A DNA stretch of 64,000 nucleotides from Granulicella tundricola MP5ACTX9 (GCF_000178975.2 NC_015064.1:2728001-2792000), one strand, 5' to 3'. Shown: positions 26,645-34,986, counted from the stretch's first letter. The notes: generated from the letters alone by a model not told the origin. A program made the numbers and translations.

Positions 26645-28012
26645 CTAACGCCCAATGCCCTTGAGCGCATTCCCCACGGCCTCCCGAACCATCTCCCACC
26701 CACCCGCGCCACCCTCCAGCACCGGCATCAACAAGCTGACCTTGGTCCCCCTTCCCGGCCGGCTTTCAATCTCCACATGCGCCGAAGTCCCATACAGAAC
26801 CTCCATCCTCTCCTTCACGTTCCGCATCCCGATTCCCGTCCCGGACGTCCGCAACTCCCCCGCCACCCGCCGCTCCGGCGCCATCCCCACCCCATCGTCC
26901 TCCACCTCCACCAACAACCTGCCATCGTCGGTGATCCGGCTCCGCAGGGTGACCGTACCCCCCTCGATCCGAGGCTCCAACCCGTGCTTGATCGAGTTCT
27001 CAAGCAGCGGTTGCAGCAGCATGCTCGGTACCACGACCCCCAGGGTGTCCGGGGCAATCTCCTTCACCACCCGCAACTTTTCTCCGAAGCGCACGACTTC
27101 GATATCGAGATAATCGTCCGTGAAAGCGAGCTCTTCAGCGAAGGGCACGAAGGCTTCCCGATCCTTGAGCAGAATGCGCAGGATGTTGGCCAGCTTGACG
27201 ATCATCTCGCGTGCTAGCTCCGGCTGGGACCGGACGAGCGAGGTGATGGAGTTCAAGGTGTTGAAGAGAAAGTGCGGGTTAATCTGTCGTTGCAGGGCAT
27301 CCAGACGAGCTTCCAGCAAGAGCCTCGACTGCTCTTCAAGCTTGCGTTCGATGCGAATTTGATTCCAGATCTTCAGCGGAATCCCCACAACCACGGGTGC
27401 GCAGAAGCAGATCGCCAGCTCTACCAGCCATGAACTGGAGTGGAGTTCGAAGAACCGTTGCGGGTAGAACCGGGAGAGTTCGCTGGTGCAGAATTCCATT
27501 GCGGTGATGAGCATCAGGAGCAGAATTTGGCGATCGAGATGAGGCCGTTTCAGGTTGCGAGTGATCCATCGATAAATGCTGAGGTCAATGAGCGGGGAGA
27601 AGGACCAGACGTCTTCCGACTCCGCAAAACGCTTATAGCTGCCCGCAACTGCTGCAATCGCGACGTTTACAGGAAGAGCCCAGAACTCTCCGTGGAGTAG
27701 CGCCGGCACCGCCAATGCCGCGCCGCCCACCGTCGCAGCCAGTGGGCCGACCAGAACGCCGAGCAGGATGGTCGCTTCGAAGGAGATATCGGCTGCCAGA
27801 AAGTTGGGAACCCGCACCCGAATCCATACACCGAGGATCAGGGGGACGGAGAAGATGGTTACTAGTTGGGCGGTCTGACGGATCGTGCGATGGGTTGTAA
27901 GTAACAGATTCCTAAAGGTTTTGGAGCGTGCCAGGGAGGAAGAAACTGCGGCGGCTACGCCCAGCTCTACCAATAACGTGATTAGAATGAGGCTGGTCGA
28001 GACAGGTTTCAC
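26645..28012 (-). CDS. LytS-type sensor histidine kinase
   Basis: A 455-residue membrane kinase. The first about 210 residues contain roughly five to six hydrophobic segments, as in 5TM LytS/YehU sensors. Then comes a short linker and the His_kinase domain with H247 in LQRQINPHFLFNTLNS. The ATP-binding HATPase region has LLENSIKHGLEP, DDGVGM and TGIGMRNVKERM. The usual LytTR response regulator is not beside it, so it may be an orphan or partnered elsewhere. The start is a GTG. It lies 18 bases upstream of miaB on the same strand and 43 bases from the divergent ribA. Confidence 0.9.
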   Translation of the reverse strand: MKPVSTSLILITLLVELGVAAAVSSSLARSKTFRNLLLTTHRTIRQTAQLVTIFSVPLILGVWIRVRVPNFLAADISFEATILLGVLVGPLAATVGGAALAVPALLHGEFWALPVNVAIAAVAGSYKRFAESEDVWSFSPLIDLSIYRWITRNLKRPHLDRQILLLMLITAMEFCTSELSRFYPQRFFELHSSSWLVELAICFCAPVVVGIPLKIWNQIRIERKLEEQSRLLLEARLDALQRQINPHFLFNTLNSITSLVRSQPELAREMIVKLANILRILLKDREAFVPFAEELAFTDDYLDIEVVRFGEKLRVVKEIAPDTLGVVVPSMLLQPLLENSIKHGLEPRIEGGTVTLRSRITDDGRLLVEVEDDGVGMAPERRVAGELRTSGTGIGMRNVKERMEVLYGTSAHVEIESRPGRGTKVSLLMPVLEGGAGGWEMVREAVGNALKGIGR

Positions 28013-28043
28013 AGCACTACTCTACCTTTACCCCCGTAACTCG

Positions 28044-28049
28044 TATAAT
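28044..28049 (+). promoter_or_regulatory. Putative -10 element of ribA, leaderless start
   Basis: An exact TATAAT lies only 6 bases before the ribA ATG at 28056. Transcription would begin on or next to the A of ATG. No good -35 box is seen 17 bases upstream (TCTACC), and there is no spaced Shine-Dalgarno, which together suggest a leaderless mRNA. Confidence 0.55.
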
Positions 28050-28055
28050 CCAGGT

Positions 28056-28694
28056 ATGCCGTTTCTATCCGTACGACAGCTTGCCGAGGCTGATTTTCCC
28101 ACCCGCTGGGGCCATTTTCGAATCTATGGATTTGAAGGAAATGTAGAGAATCCTGAGCCTTGCAACGATGCGATTCCGGCTCCTTTGGTAAGAATTGAGT
28201 CGGCTGTGGCGCTGGTGATGGGCGATATTCTGGCTGCTCCTCCGGTGGTTCGCATTCATTCTCAATGCCTTACGGGTGATGTGTTTCATTCCTTGCGATG
28301 CGATTGCAGGCAGCAACTGGAGTTGGCTCTGGCTCGGATTGCCCAGGAAGGTGCTGGAATCCTGCTTTACGAGAACCAGGAAGGGCGCGGGATCGGACTG
28401 ATGGCAAAGCTGCAGGCTTATGCGCTGCAGGACCAGGGGCGGGATACGATCGAGGCAAACCTGGAGTTGGGCTATGAGGCTGATTGCAGGCACTTTGAGC
28501 TGCACGCCGAGATTCTGAAGCTGCTCGGGGTGCGCGCGGTGCGGCTGATGACGAACAACCCGGAGAAGGTTGAGGCGCTCGAAGTCGGTGGAATTAAGGT
28601 CATTGAGCGAATTTCTGCGGATGTTCCTTCCGAGCCGACGAACGAGTTCTACCTGCAAACCAAGCGCGAAAAGATGGGTCATCTGGTCGGTTAA
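28056..28694 (+). CDS. ribA: GTP cyclohydrolase II
   Basis: A 212-residue stand-alone RibA, the first committed enzyme of riboflavin synthesis. It opens GTP to a diaminopyrimidine. The zinc ligands are in SQCLTGDVFHSLRCDC, and the GTP-binding segment NQEGRGIGL and later TNNPEKV are typical. It lacks the RibB domain found in many fused proteins. The ATG at 28056 starts the conserved region. Divergent from the LytS-type kinase. Confidence 0.93.
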   Translation: MPFLSVRQLAEADFPTRWGHFRIYGFEGNVENPEPCNDAIPAPLVRIESAVALVMGDILAAPPVVRIHSQCLTGDVFHSLRCDCRQQLELALARIAQEGAGILLYENQEGRGIGLMAKLQAYALQDQGRDTIEANLELGYEADCRHFELHAEILKLLGVRAVRLMTNNPEKVEALEVGGIKVIERISADVPSEPTNEFYLQTKREKMGHLVG

Positions 28695-28783
28695 TTTGTG
28701 GTCGGACTGCACCACAAATCACCACATACTCACCACGAATTTGGTGACATTCGCTGGCGGCTTTCAGGATGCCTGTGGGAGCC

Positions 28784-29272
28784 TCAGGGGGCGACTGCCA
28801 GCTTTGCGGTGGTGACCATCTGGCCGACGTGGCGCTGGGTGTGCTCGGCGCAGTGGACGAGGAGGCCTCCCAAGGTGCTGGGGAGGCGATTGCGGCCTAC
28901 CGAGCGCTTCTGGTCGTAACGATCCGGATTGAAGGCGCGAACGCGCTGTGCGGCCTCTGAGAGGCCCAGAGTGAACTCCTGAAAGAGTGGCTCGCGGGTG
29001 ATTGGGTCGTGCTCCGTGTCCAGGGCGGCGAGCTGGTCTTCGTCGAGCCAACGGTCGTCGGCGTAGGTGAGCAGGCGGTCGAGCGAGCGGGCTATGTGGC
29101 GCATGTGGAAGGCAACCGATGGCAGACCGTAGGGACGGGCGTTCAGTTCGGGTTCGGTGAGGTCGTCGCACCAGCGGGTGCAGTCCTCTGCCGCTAGTTC
29201 GAGGGCGTGGAGGATCTGACGGGGGACGGCGTCGATTTCGGTGAGGGTTCCGCGGAGCCAGGGTTCGGGCAT
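28784..29272 (-). CDS. DinB-family protein
   Basis: A 162-residue four-helix protein of the DinB/YfiT superfamily. Metal-binding-type histidines are visible in VAFHMRHIARSLDRLLTY and in LLVHCAEHTQRHVGQM. Family members are usually thiol-dependent transferases or of unknown function. A second, distinct DinB protein is encoded at 47910-48401. It converges with ribA. Confidence 0.8.
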   Translation of the reverse strand: MPEPWLRGTLTEIDAVPRQILHALELAAEDCTRWCDDLTEPELNARPYGLPSVAFHMRHIARSLDRLLTYADDRWLDEDQLAALDTEHDPITREPLFQEFTLGLSEAAQRVRAFNPDRYDQKRSVGRNRLPSTLGGLLVHCAEHTQRHVGQMVTTAKLAVAP

Positions 29273-29339
29273 GGGTTGAGTTTAGTGTCGGCTCCAGGAA
29301 CAGGCAACGGCTTGTCTTGTACAGTTTTGAGTTGTCAGT

Positions 29340-29397
29340 GAAAGCAACGGCAAATACAAATGCAAATACTGAGGTTCTGAGCTTCGCTCAGAATGAC
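29340..29397 (-). repeat. GTCAT-hairpin intergenic repeat
   Basis: On the minus strand: GTCA, then TTCTGAGC, loop GAA, GCTCAGAA (hairpin 29375-29393), then CCTCAGTATTTG and a TTTGC-rich tail. It matches the 21735 copy closely. It lies just before the stop side of the next gene, in the convergent-free gap. Confidence 0.75.
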
Positions 29398-29411
29398 GGC
29401 TCCGGCGGGAA

Positions 29412-30284
29412 TTAGAGGCTGTGGGTCTGGCGGAAGTGGCGGACTACTTCGGCTACGTCCTGGTGTTTGCCGTCGACTTGATCGTTCATCTGCTGCATCT
29501 GCTCGGCGGTGATCTTGCCGGCTAGCTTGTTCATGGCGGTCTGGATCTCGGGGTGGGCGGCGAGGGAGTCTTCGCGGACTAACGGGACTGCTTCATAGGG
29601 TGGGAAGTAGTGACGGTCGTCTTCAAGGATGCGGAAGCCGAGCGCCTTGATAGGGCCGTCGGTGGAGTTGCCTGCGACGATATCGACCTGGTTGGAGGCG
29701 AGGGAGCGGTAGAGGAGGCCGAGATCCATGACGCGGGGGCGTGCGCCGAAGTGGAGGCCGTAGGTGGACTGGAGGCCGTCGAGGCCATCGGGGCGGGCCT
29801 GGAACTCGTAGCCTACGCCGAGGCGCAGGGTGCTGGCGACGGGGAGCACGTCCGAGATGGTCTTCCAGTGGTGCTTCTCGGCGTCCGCTCCGCGGACGAC
29901 CATGGCGAAGGTGTCGTTGAAGCCAAGGGACGGCTCTACCTTGATGTGGAAACGGTCTTCGTAGAGGCGGGTGATGGTTTCGTCGACTCGGGCGGGGTCG
30001 CGGTCGAGGGGTTGTTTGAGGATGGCGGTGAGGGCGGTGCCGGTGTACTCGGGATAGGCGTCGATGCGGCCGGAGACGAGGGCCTGATGGCAGAGGTAGG
30101 AGCCGGCGAGGTAGAAGCGGCGGTCGACCTTCTGGTGAGTCTCGGCTTCAATCTGCTGGGCGAGGAGTTCGCCGAGGACGACTTGCTCGGTGAAGTTCTT
30201 GGCTCCGATGGTGATGCGGGAGGAGCGTGGCGGGGCGCAGGCGGTGAGGAGGAGGAGTGCGGGGAGGAAGAGTTTGAGTGGCAC
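29412..30284 (-). CDS. Glycine betaine/osmoprotectant ABC substrate-binding lipoprotein
   Basis: A 290-residue periplasmic-binding lipoprotein of the OpuC/OsmF type. The signal core ends in a lipobox (LLLTAC), followed by ITIGAKNFTEQVVLGELLAQQ and YPEYTGTAL, both diagnostic for the choline/betaine-binding subfamily. No permease or ATPase gene is adjacent, so its transporter must be elsewhere or it has been lost. The start is set at a GTG (30284) just before the signal peptide; an upstream TTG at 30353 gives an unlikely extension. No Shine-Dalgarno is evident. Confidence 0.85.
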   Translation of the reverse strand: MPLKLFLPALLLLTACAPPRSSRITIGAKNFTEQVVLGELLAQQIEAETHQKVDRRFYLAGSYLCHQALVSGRIDAYPEYTGTALTAILKQPLDRDPARVDETITRLYEDRFHIKVEPSLGFNDTFAMVVRGADAEKHHWKTISDVLPVASTLRLGVGYEFQARPDGLDGLQSTYGLHFGARPRVMDLGLLYRSLASNQVDIVAGNSTDGPIKALGFRILEDDRHYFPPYEAVPLVREDSLAAHPEIQTAMNKLAGKITAEQMQQMNDQVDGKHQDVAEVVRHFRQTHSL

Positions 30285-30421
30285 TGGGATGAGGGTAATG
30301 CAGGGGAGCCTGGTTTGGCGTTTCCGAAAACCCGACTTCGCGGGCGTTACCAAAACCAGGAACTGCCGTGGGGAGAGCCTGTGCGTGGCTGTATCCTTTT
30401 CTCACCGCTGAGGACTAAAAA

Positions 30422-30889
30422 TTGAGACGCGTTTACCGGCCTAAAAACTCATTGAGGGTCTTCTGTTTTGTCTTCCTAGCGCTTTCATTATTCTTCGGCT
30501 TTAGCGCATGGAGAGGGGTCTCAACTGGGGCAAACACATGGCTCGATCTCGCAATCGCGATAGTGCTAATGCTCGCAGGCGCGGGCTTCGCGGCCCAGAC
30601 TTTGACGGCCCGTGTTGTGCTAGCCGAGGACTCCATCCGCTACGGGAGCGTCTTCCGCAGCCACTCTATGCACTTGAATCAAATCCGTTATCGTCGCGAA
30701 TATGAGGAGTACCAGGACGGTCCTGAAGGTGGCATCAATGTCCCTTACCTGGAACTCATTCCTACTAGCCATGGCGAGACCCAGTCTCTCAAGATCCCAA
30801 AGAATGACTTTGACCTGGATAACGCTTTTTGGGAGTGGGTTCTCCGCATCCCCGAGCTTGAAGAACTAAAGACGTCACCACTCCGATGA
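30422..30889 (+). CDS. Small membrane protein with a PH-like domain, unknown
   Basis: A 155-residue protein with two N-terminal hydrophobic helices (FCFVFLALSLFFGFSAW and WLDLAIAIVLMLAGAGFAA). The cytoplasmic part has a pattern like bacterial PH domains (VVLAEDSIRYGSVFRSHSMHLNQI). The start is a TTG at 30422 with GAGGA about 7 bases upstream. Lower GC and ordinary codon use differ from the neighbours, pointing to an accessory origin. Confidence 0.65.
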   Translation: MRRVYRPKNSLRVFCFVFLALSLFFGFSAWRGVSTGANTWLDLAIAIVLMLAGAGFAAQTLTARVVLAEDSIRYGSVFRSHSMHLNQIRYRREYEEYQDGPEGGINVPYLELIPTSHGETQSLKIPKNDFDLDNAFWEWVLRIPELEELKTSPLR

Positions 30890-30936
30890 CGGAAGCCTTG
30901 CATTTTCGAGCGGCTGTTAGCTAGGTAGCTGGTCGC

Positions 30937-30963
30937 GCCTTGAAAACGGCGATATCGGAAACT
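30937..30963 (+). repeat. 27-bp imperfect direct repeat, copy A
   Basis: GCCTTGAAAACGGCG at 30937-30951 and ATATCGGAAACT to 30963. It matches 31519-31545 at 24 of 27 positions. The two copies flank the hypothetical gene at 30996-31424. Confidence 0.8.
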
Positions 30964-30995
30964 ACCCCTGACTACCGGAGTTGTCGTGGGTGAAA

Positions 30996-31424
30996 TCAGA
31001 GCGGGTCCGGCATCTCCACGGCTGGATAAGAACTGGCATCTTTTTCTAGCCAGCCGTTCCCAGGAATCGTATCCCAATTAGTGCGAAAGACGATTCCTCC
31101 ATCCTGTTGCGCATAGTCAAGGTAGTAAAGATTTTCCGGCGTTTTTGGACGACCATAGTAGAACCAGGTCCACCGTAGAGCCGTGGCACACCCAATGCGG
31201 AAGCTTGTTTCAGTGATTTGTACATCTGAGGGATTCCACACGGCCAGGACCTCTCCCTCGTTGAACTCGAGGCGCAGACAGTCTTCACTCCCGTGACACT
31301 CTACCAACCGATGGCCGTTGTCGTATGGGCGACCGAACCAAGCACCCCAAAACCGGAGAGCGCCGCACTTAACATTAGGGAGGATTGCTGACAGTCCATT
31401 CGCAAGGTCCTGAGGTGACGTCAT
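30996..31424 (-). CDS. Hypothetical protein flanked by direct repeats
   Basis: A 142-residue soluble protein rich in Trp and Tyr (GALRFWGAWFGRPYDNGHRL, ALRWTWFYYGRPKTPENLYYLDY). This composition and small size are reminiscent of immunity-type or SMI1-like accessory proteins, but no family is recognised. The start at 31424 is preferred because GAAG lies upstream; 31454 is possible. The gene sits between two 27-bp direct repeats and has no close operon partner, which suggests a recently moved cassette. Confidence 0.5.
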   Translation of the reverse strand: MTSPQDLANGLSAILPNVKCGALRFWGAWFGRPYDNGHRLVECHGSEDCLRLEFNEGEVLAVWNPSDVQITETSFRIGCATALRWTWFYYGRPKTPENLYYLDYAQQDGGIVFRTNWDTIPGNGWLEKDASSYPAVEMPDPL

Positions 31425-31518
31425 GGTCTTCACAGAATATGGCATCGCCGACAACGTTACGCTCAGGGATCAAGTCGGTACTCACTGAAACGACCATTTC
31501 TGTAGGCTACATCGATGT

Positions 31519-31545
31519 GCCTTGAAAACGGCGTTATCGCCAACT
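31519..31545 (+). repeat. 27-bp imperfect direct repeat, copy B
   Basis: GCCTTGAAAACGGCG at 31519-31533 followed by TTATCGCCAACT to 31545. It matches copy A at 24 of 27 positions, 582 bases apart. Confidence 0.8.
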
Positions 31546-31769
31546 TCGGCCCGAATTGTGGTTGGGCAGGCTGAGATTGAGGACAATTCGACTTTCAGGA
31601 ACCCAACGCGTTGATTGTTCTCACAAAGCTAACGATGAGGATCGGTATTCCTGTCCAGTCCAATCACTCTATAGCCATCCTCTTAACTTGTCAGGCGTAG
31701 CTCCCACAGATGCGCGAGATACTTTGACGAGCGTTCCTAGAAGCGAAAACAACGCACAGACGTTTGAAG

Positions 31770-31794
31770 AAGCCCGCTCTTACAGAACGGGCTT
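31770..31794 (-). terminator. Probable terminator after glutathione peroxidase gene
   Basis: AAGCCCG (31770-31776) pairs with CGGGCTT (31788-31794) around an 11-base loop. On the minus strand CTTCTTC follows, a weak T-tract. It lies 17 bases beyond the stop of the peroxidase gene. Confidence 0.6.
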
Positions 31795-31810
31795 TCATGC
31801 ATAGCAGCGA

Positions 31811-32356
31811 CTAGGGCTTCAGCGCGGACTCGATGGCCGAGATGACCTGTGGTGAATCCGGTGTCACGGCCGGCTCAAAGCGAGCGATCGGCTGTCCGTT
31901 GCGCGCGATGAGGAACTTGGTGAAGTTCCACTTGATCTCACCGCCAATGTTTGGCGCCGTGGTGAGGTATTGATAGAGCGGAGTCTTATCGTCGCCCTTG
32001 ACCGAAACCTTCGCCATCATTGGAAACTTCACGTGGAACTTGCCGCTGCAGAACTCTCGGATCTCTGCATTGGTGCCGGACTCCTGGTTGGCGAAGTTGT
32101 TCGCCGGCACACCGACGATTACCAGGCCCTTATTCTTGTACTTCTCGTAGACGGTCTCAAGCGCGGTGTACTGCGGGGTGAATCCGCAGGCGCTGGCGAC
32201 GTTGACCACGAGCAGGACCTTGCCCTTATAGGCACCTAACGTCGTGGGTTCACCTTCGATGGTGTTCAGTTTGAAGTTATAGACGGGCGCGCCGGCATCG
32301 GCTACGGCCAAGCCGTTGAGCAACAACAACATCAGCATCACGTAGAACTTTCGCAC
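31811..32356 (-). CDS. Exported glutathione-peroxidase-like peroxiredoxin
   Basis: A 181-residue Cys-type GPx family protein. The peroxidatic cysteine C57 lies in VNVASACGFTPQY. Family Gln and Trp are in NNFANQESG and WNFTKF, and a possible second cysteine is in REFCSGKF. An N-terminal signal peptide (YVMLMLLLLNGLAVADAG) sends it to the periplasm, unlike cytoplasmic BtuE of E. coli. Bacterial members usually use thioredoxin rather than glutathione. The start is a GTG at 32356. It is a single-gene unit with its own terminator. Confidence 0.9.
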   Translation of the reverse strand: MRKFYVMLMLLLLNGLAVADAGAPVYNFKLNTIEGEPTTLGAYKGKVLLVVNVASACGFTPQYTALETVYEKYKNKGLVIVGVPANNFANQESGTNAEIREFCSGKFHVKFPMMAKVSVKGDDKTPLYQYLTTAPNIGGEIKWNFTKFLIARNGQPIARFEPAVTPDSPQVISAIESALKP

Positions 32357-32555
32357 GGGCGACTCCAGAAATTCGTTCTATGCCCAGTCTAACTGGGCGG
32401 CAGTCGTCGCCGCGTTAGAGAAGATATAAGCGAGCAAGGTCCGCTACTGTTTACTTTCTACAACCGTGAGCCGGACCGAAGCGCCCGGTAGTGTCCTCAT
32501 TTCAATATCCAGATCAGGACACTCCCTGGACTTCCAGGTGGCTGTCCAGACGAAG

Positions 32556-32585
32556 AACACCCCCTGCTGTACCACAGGGGGTGTT
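32556..32585 (-). terminator. Probable terminator after radical SAM gene
   Basis: AACACCCCCTG (32556-32566) pairs perfectly over 11 bp with CAGGGGGTGTT (32575-32585) around an 8-base loop. On the minus strand only CTTCG follows, so the T-tract is weak. It lies 24 bases beyond the stop of the gene at 32610. Confidence 0.6.
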
Positions 32586-32609
32586 TAGGGCTTGCGTTTG
32601 TAAGCTAAG

Positions 32610-34208
32610 CTACTCGCTTAAGATGGCGAACGGACCGGTCTCGGCAACTGCTTGGCGGAGGAACGCGGGGCGGGTTGAGAGTGGAGATTTGAAGGCCAGC
32701 TCCCAGGCTGGGGCCTGGAGCTCCGGCATGGGTTTGGCCTGGAAGATCTTGCGGGTCTGGGCGGCGGTCCAGCGGGCTGCCTTCTTCGACTTCTTGCGGC
32801 GTGCGCTGTCGGTCGAAATACCCGTGCCGGCGTACATCTGGCGATAGAGCTTCGAGAGCAGGATGAAGGCGAGCCGGGACTTCAGGTTTGGGGTGCAGGA
32901 AGAACGCTCCCAGATGGCGCCCCAGTCGTAGAAGCGGTCCCAGACCTTCTGGGTGCGCTCGCTGATCTCACCCGAACTCATGCTGGGGTGCGGGGTGAAC
33001 ATTTTGGGGCGGATCTCGGTGGGGATGAGCCAGTAGCGGGTGATCGGGATGTCGCCGACCAGCGTAGGGTTGAGCGCCTGCTCCTTCTCCCAGCGGCCGA
33101 AGTCCACGGTGCCGGGGAACGGGGTCATCATGACGAACTGGGCGAAGGTGACGCCGGCCTTGAGGGCCATCTCGACGGTGGCATCGAAGGTGGCGGGCTT
33201 GTCCGTCGGCAGGCCGAAGATGAACGAGCCGAGGACGTGGACGCCGTGCTTCTTGAACGTCTGAAGCTGCTTGGCGAGAGCCTCGCCGGAGTAGTTGAAG
33301 TCCTTGAAGACGGCCTTGAGGCCTTCCGGTGTGACGGCTTCCACGCCGACAAGGGCTCCCTTGATGTTGGCGCGGCGCATGGCGTCGAGGTAGTCGCCAT
33401 CTTCCCCGGCTTCCATGGTGATCTGGGTGAAGAAGACCATGTCCTTGGGAAGCTTGGAGAGCTCTTCCATGAGTTGGAAGCGCTCCGAGCGGATGGCGAT
33501 GAGTTCGTCGAGCTTGGCCTGGTTGCCCTGCTCGCGCGCGAGGCGGAGGTCAGTCAAGGTGACGGGGTAGAAGTTGTCGTCAGCAAGTGCGATGAAGCGA
33601 AAGCCGATGCGGCGCAGGTTGACGATCTCGTCGATGACGGATTGGAACTGGCGCTGACGGGGCTTCTGACCGTCGGTGCGCCAGACGCTGCAGAAGGAGC
33701 AGTGCTTGGGGCAGCCTCGGATGGTCTGAACGGACGCCCACATGTACTTGTCCGTGCGCATGAGGTCCCAGCGCGCGGCGAGGAACTGGTTGCCTTCGAT
33801 GCGGCCGCCGTCGTAGATGTGCTGGAGGGTGCCGTTGAGGCTGTCGTTGACGGCCATGCCCCAGGCGACGTCGCCGTCGCCTTTGACGACGGAGTGGGCC
33901 TGTCCGCGCTCGAAGCACTCTTCCGGGAAGAGGGTGGCGTGGATGCCGCCGTAGATGACGGTAGCGCCGCGCTCGCGGGCCATGCGGCCTACGGCGTAGC
34001 CGCGGAGGGCGTTGCCGGTGTGAACGCTGATGCCGACTATATCGCCAGGCGCGATGGACTCAGGCACAACCTGCTCGATGGACTCGTCGACCAGAATTGG
34101 GTCGCCTACGGATGAGGGAGTTGCCGCGGCGAGGACGAAGAGCCAACGGGGGGTAATGACTGCGGTTCCGAACGAGTTATCGCTTGGATTAATGAGATGA
34201 ACACTCAT
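32610..34208 (-). CDS. B12-binding-domain radical SAM enzyme
   Basis: A 532-residue enzyme with an N-terminal cobalamin-binding-like domain (GISVHTGNALRGYAVGRMARERGATVIYGG) and a radical SAM core whose cluster motif is CPKHCSFC. The segment ALVGVEAVTPEGLKAVF and the C-terminal domain fit the class B B12/SAM family. Possible roles include C-methylation or C-C coupling, as in HpnR-like or membrane-spanning lipid synthases; the substrate is unknown. No signal peptide. It stands alone, with a terminator behind and a 212-base gap before it. Confidence 0.8.
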   Translation of the reverse strand: MSVHLINPSDNSFGTAVITPRWLFVLAAATPSSVGDPILVDESIEQVVPESIAPGDIVGISVHTGNALRGYAVGRMARERGATVIYGGIHATLFPEECFERGQAHSVVKGDGDVAWGMAVNDSLNGTLQHIYDGGRIEGNQFLAARWDLMRTDKYMWASVQTIRGCPKHCSFCSVWRTDGQKPRQRQFQSVIDEIVNLRRIGFRFIALADDNFYPVTLTDLRLAREQGNQAKLDELIAIRSERFQLMEELSKLPKDMVFFTQITMEAGEDGDYLDAMRRANIKGALVGVEAVTPEGLKAVFKDFNYSGEALAKQLQTFKKHGVHVLGSFIFGLPTDKPATFDATVEMALKAGVTFAQFVMMTPFPGTVDFGRWEKEQALNPTLVGDIPITRYWLIPTEIRPKMFTPHPSMSSGEISERTQKVWDRFYDWGAIWERSSCTPNLKSRLAFILLSKLYRQMYAGTGISTDSARRKKSKKAARWTAAQTRKIFQAKPMPELQAPAWELAFKSPLSTRPAFLRQAVAETGPFAILSE

Positions 34209-34420
34209 CAGGCCAGCCTCTCAACGTGCGAGTGCGGTGGTTCTGCAGAGTGTGGGTTGCAGGCGCTCAGATCAGAAGCTGCGGCTTCATGAGCGTGCCG
34301 ACCGGGAAGATTCCCTTCGGCGTATGTTGGTGATGATACAGAAGATTGTTGAATCAGGGCGTTTTTGGAGGATCAGGGAGTGGGATTTTGACGGGGCCGA
34401 AATTTAGCGTCTAGTCTCCC

Positions 34421-34723
34421 TCAAGAACGCCCCTTCAGGAATGAAGGGATATCGCGGGCAGCGTGTACGACCGCGACAATCTGTATCAGAGCCAGCCCCT
34501 TCTTATAAAGAATCAAATAGGAACCCACAGGCCAGAAGAGAATCGGTAAGGCCGTGAGATCTCTACGCGTGTGCCCTGCCCCCGGGTCCAGTGTCAAAGC
34601 ATCCATAGCTTCGTAGAACGTCACCAATACGCGATCGGCCGCATCGAGGCTATCTTTTGCGATGTATTCCCAGATCTCATCCATATCGAATTCAACCTGA
34701 CCTCCGAGGACGTAGCGGCTCAT
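34421..34723 (-). CDS. parE: ParE-type toxin
   Basis: A 100-residue RelE/ParE-superfamily toxin. It shows the family start (GGQVEFDMDEIWEYIAKDSLDAADRVL), a central LTLDPGAGHTRRDL and a LILYKKG strand. ParE poisons DNA gyrase; RelE relatives cut mRNA, and the exact target is not proven. Its start overlaps the antitoxin end by 4 bases (ATGA), the normal type II arrangement. Confidence 0.88.
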   Translation of the reverse strand: MSRYVLGGQVEFDMDEIWEYIAKDSLDAADRVLVTFYEAMDALTLDPGAGHTRRDLTALPILFWPVGSYLILYKKGLALIQIVAVVHAARDIPSFLKGRS

Positions 34724-34986
34724 GCTTGTTTGCGCCTGCGCTCCTGAGACTTTTGTTCAAGGCGTGCTCGGACCTCGTGCATTTCGACGAACTCACCGCG
34801 TTCGAGTGACTGTAACCGCTGCTTCAGTTCCTGATTGAAGGCGGCAAGTTGAGAACTCCGCTCCAGGTCACGCTCCTCAAGAAGCCGTAATGCTTCGCGA
34901 ACGACTTCGCTTGCCGAGGTATATCGGCCTGAAGCCACCTTCGCTCCTACGAATTCGTCCAGTTCAGGGGTAAGAGAGACGTTCAT
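34720..34986 (-). CDS. parD: ParD-type antitoxin
   Basis: An 88-residue ribbon-helix-helix antitoxin with N-terminal MNVSLTPELDEFVGAKVASGRYTSASEVVREALRLLEE, the family signature. The C-terminal acidic and basic helix binds the toxin. It would also repress its own operon. It precedes parE. Confidence 0.88.
   Translation of the reverse strand: MNVSLTPELDEFVGAKVASGRYTSASEVVREALRLLEERDLERSSQLAAFNQELKQRLQSLERGEFVEMHEVRARLEQKSQERRRKQA

Larger units (their letters stand above)
31425..31810. other. Accessory gap with direct repeat copy B
   Basis: 386 bases without a credible gene. It carries repeat copy B at 31519-31545, then AT-richer sequence with no clear signal, then the terminator at 31770-31794. 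An 82-codon frame here has no recognisable features. Confidence 0.5.

Noticed and set aside
25853-27217. 454-codon plus-strand frame opposite miaB and the kinase gene
   Set aside because: Antisense to two recognised genes, His/Arg/Leu-rich with no domain.
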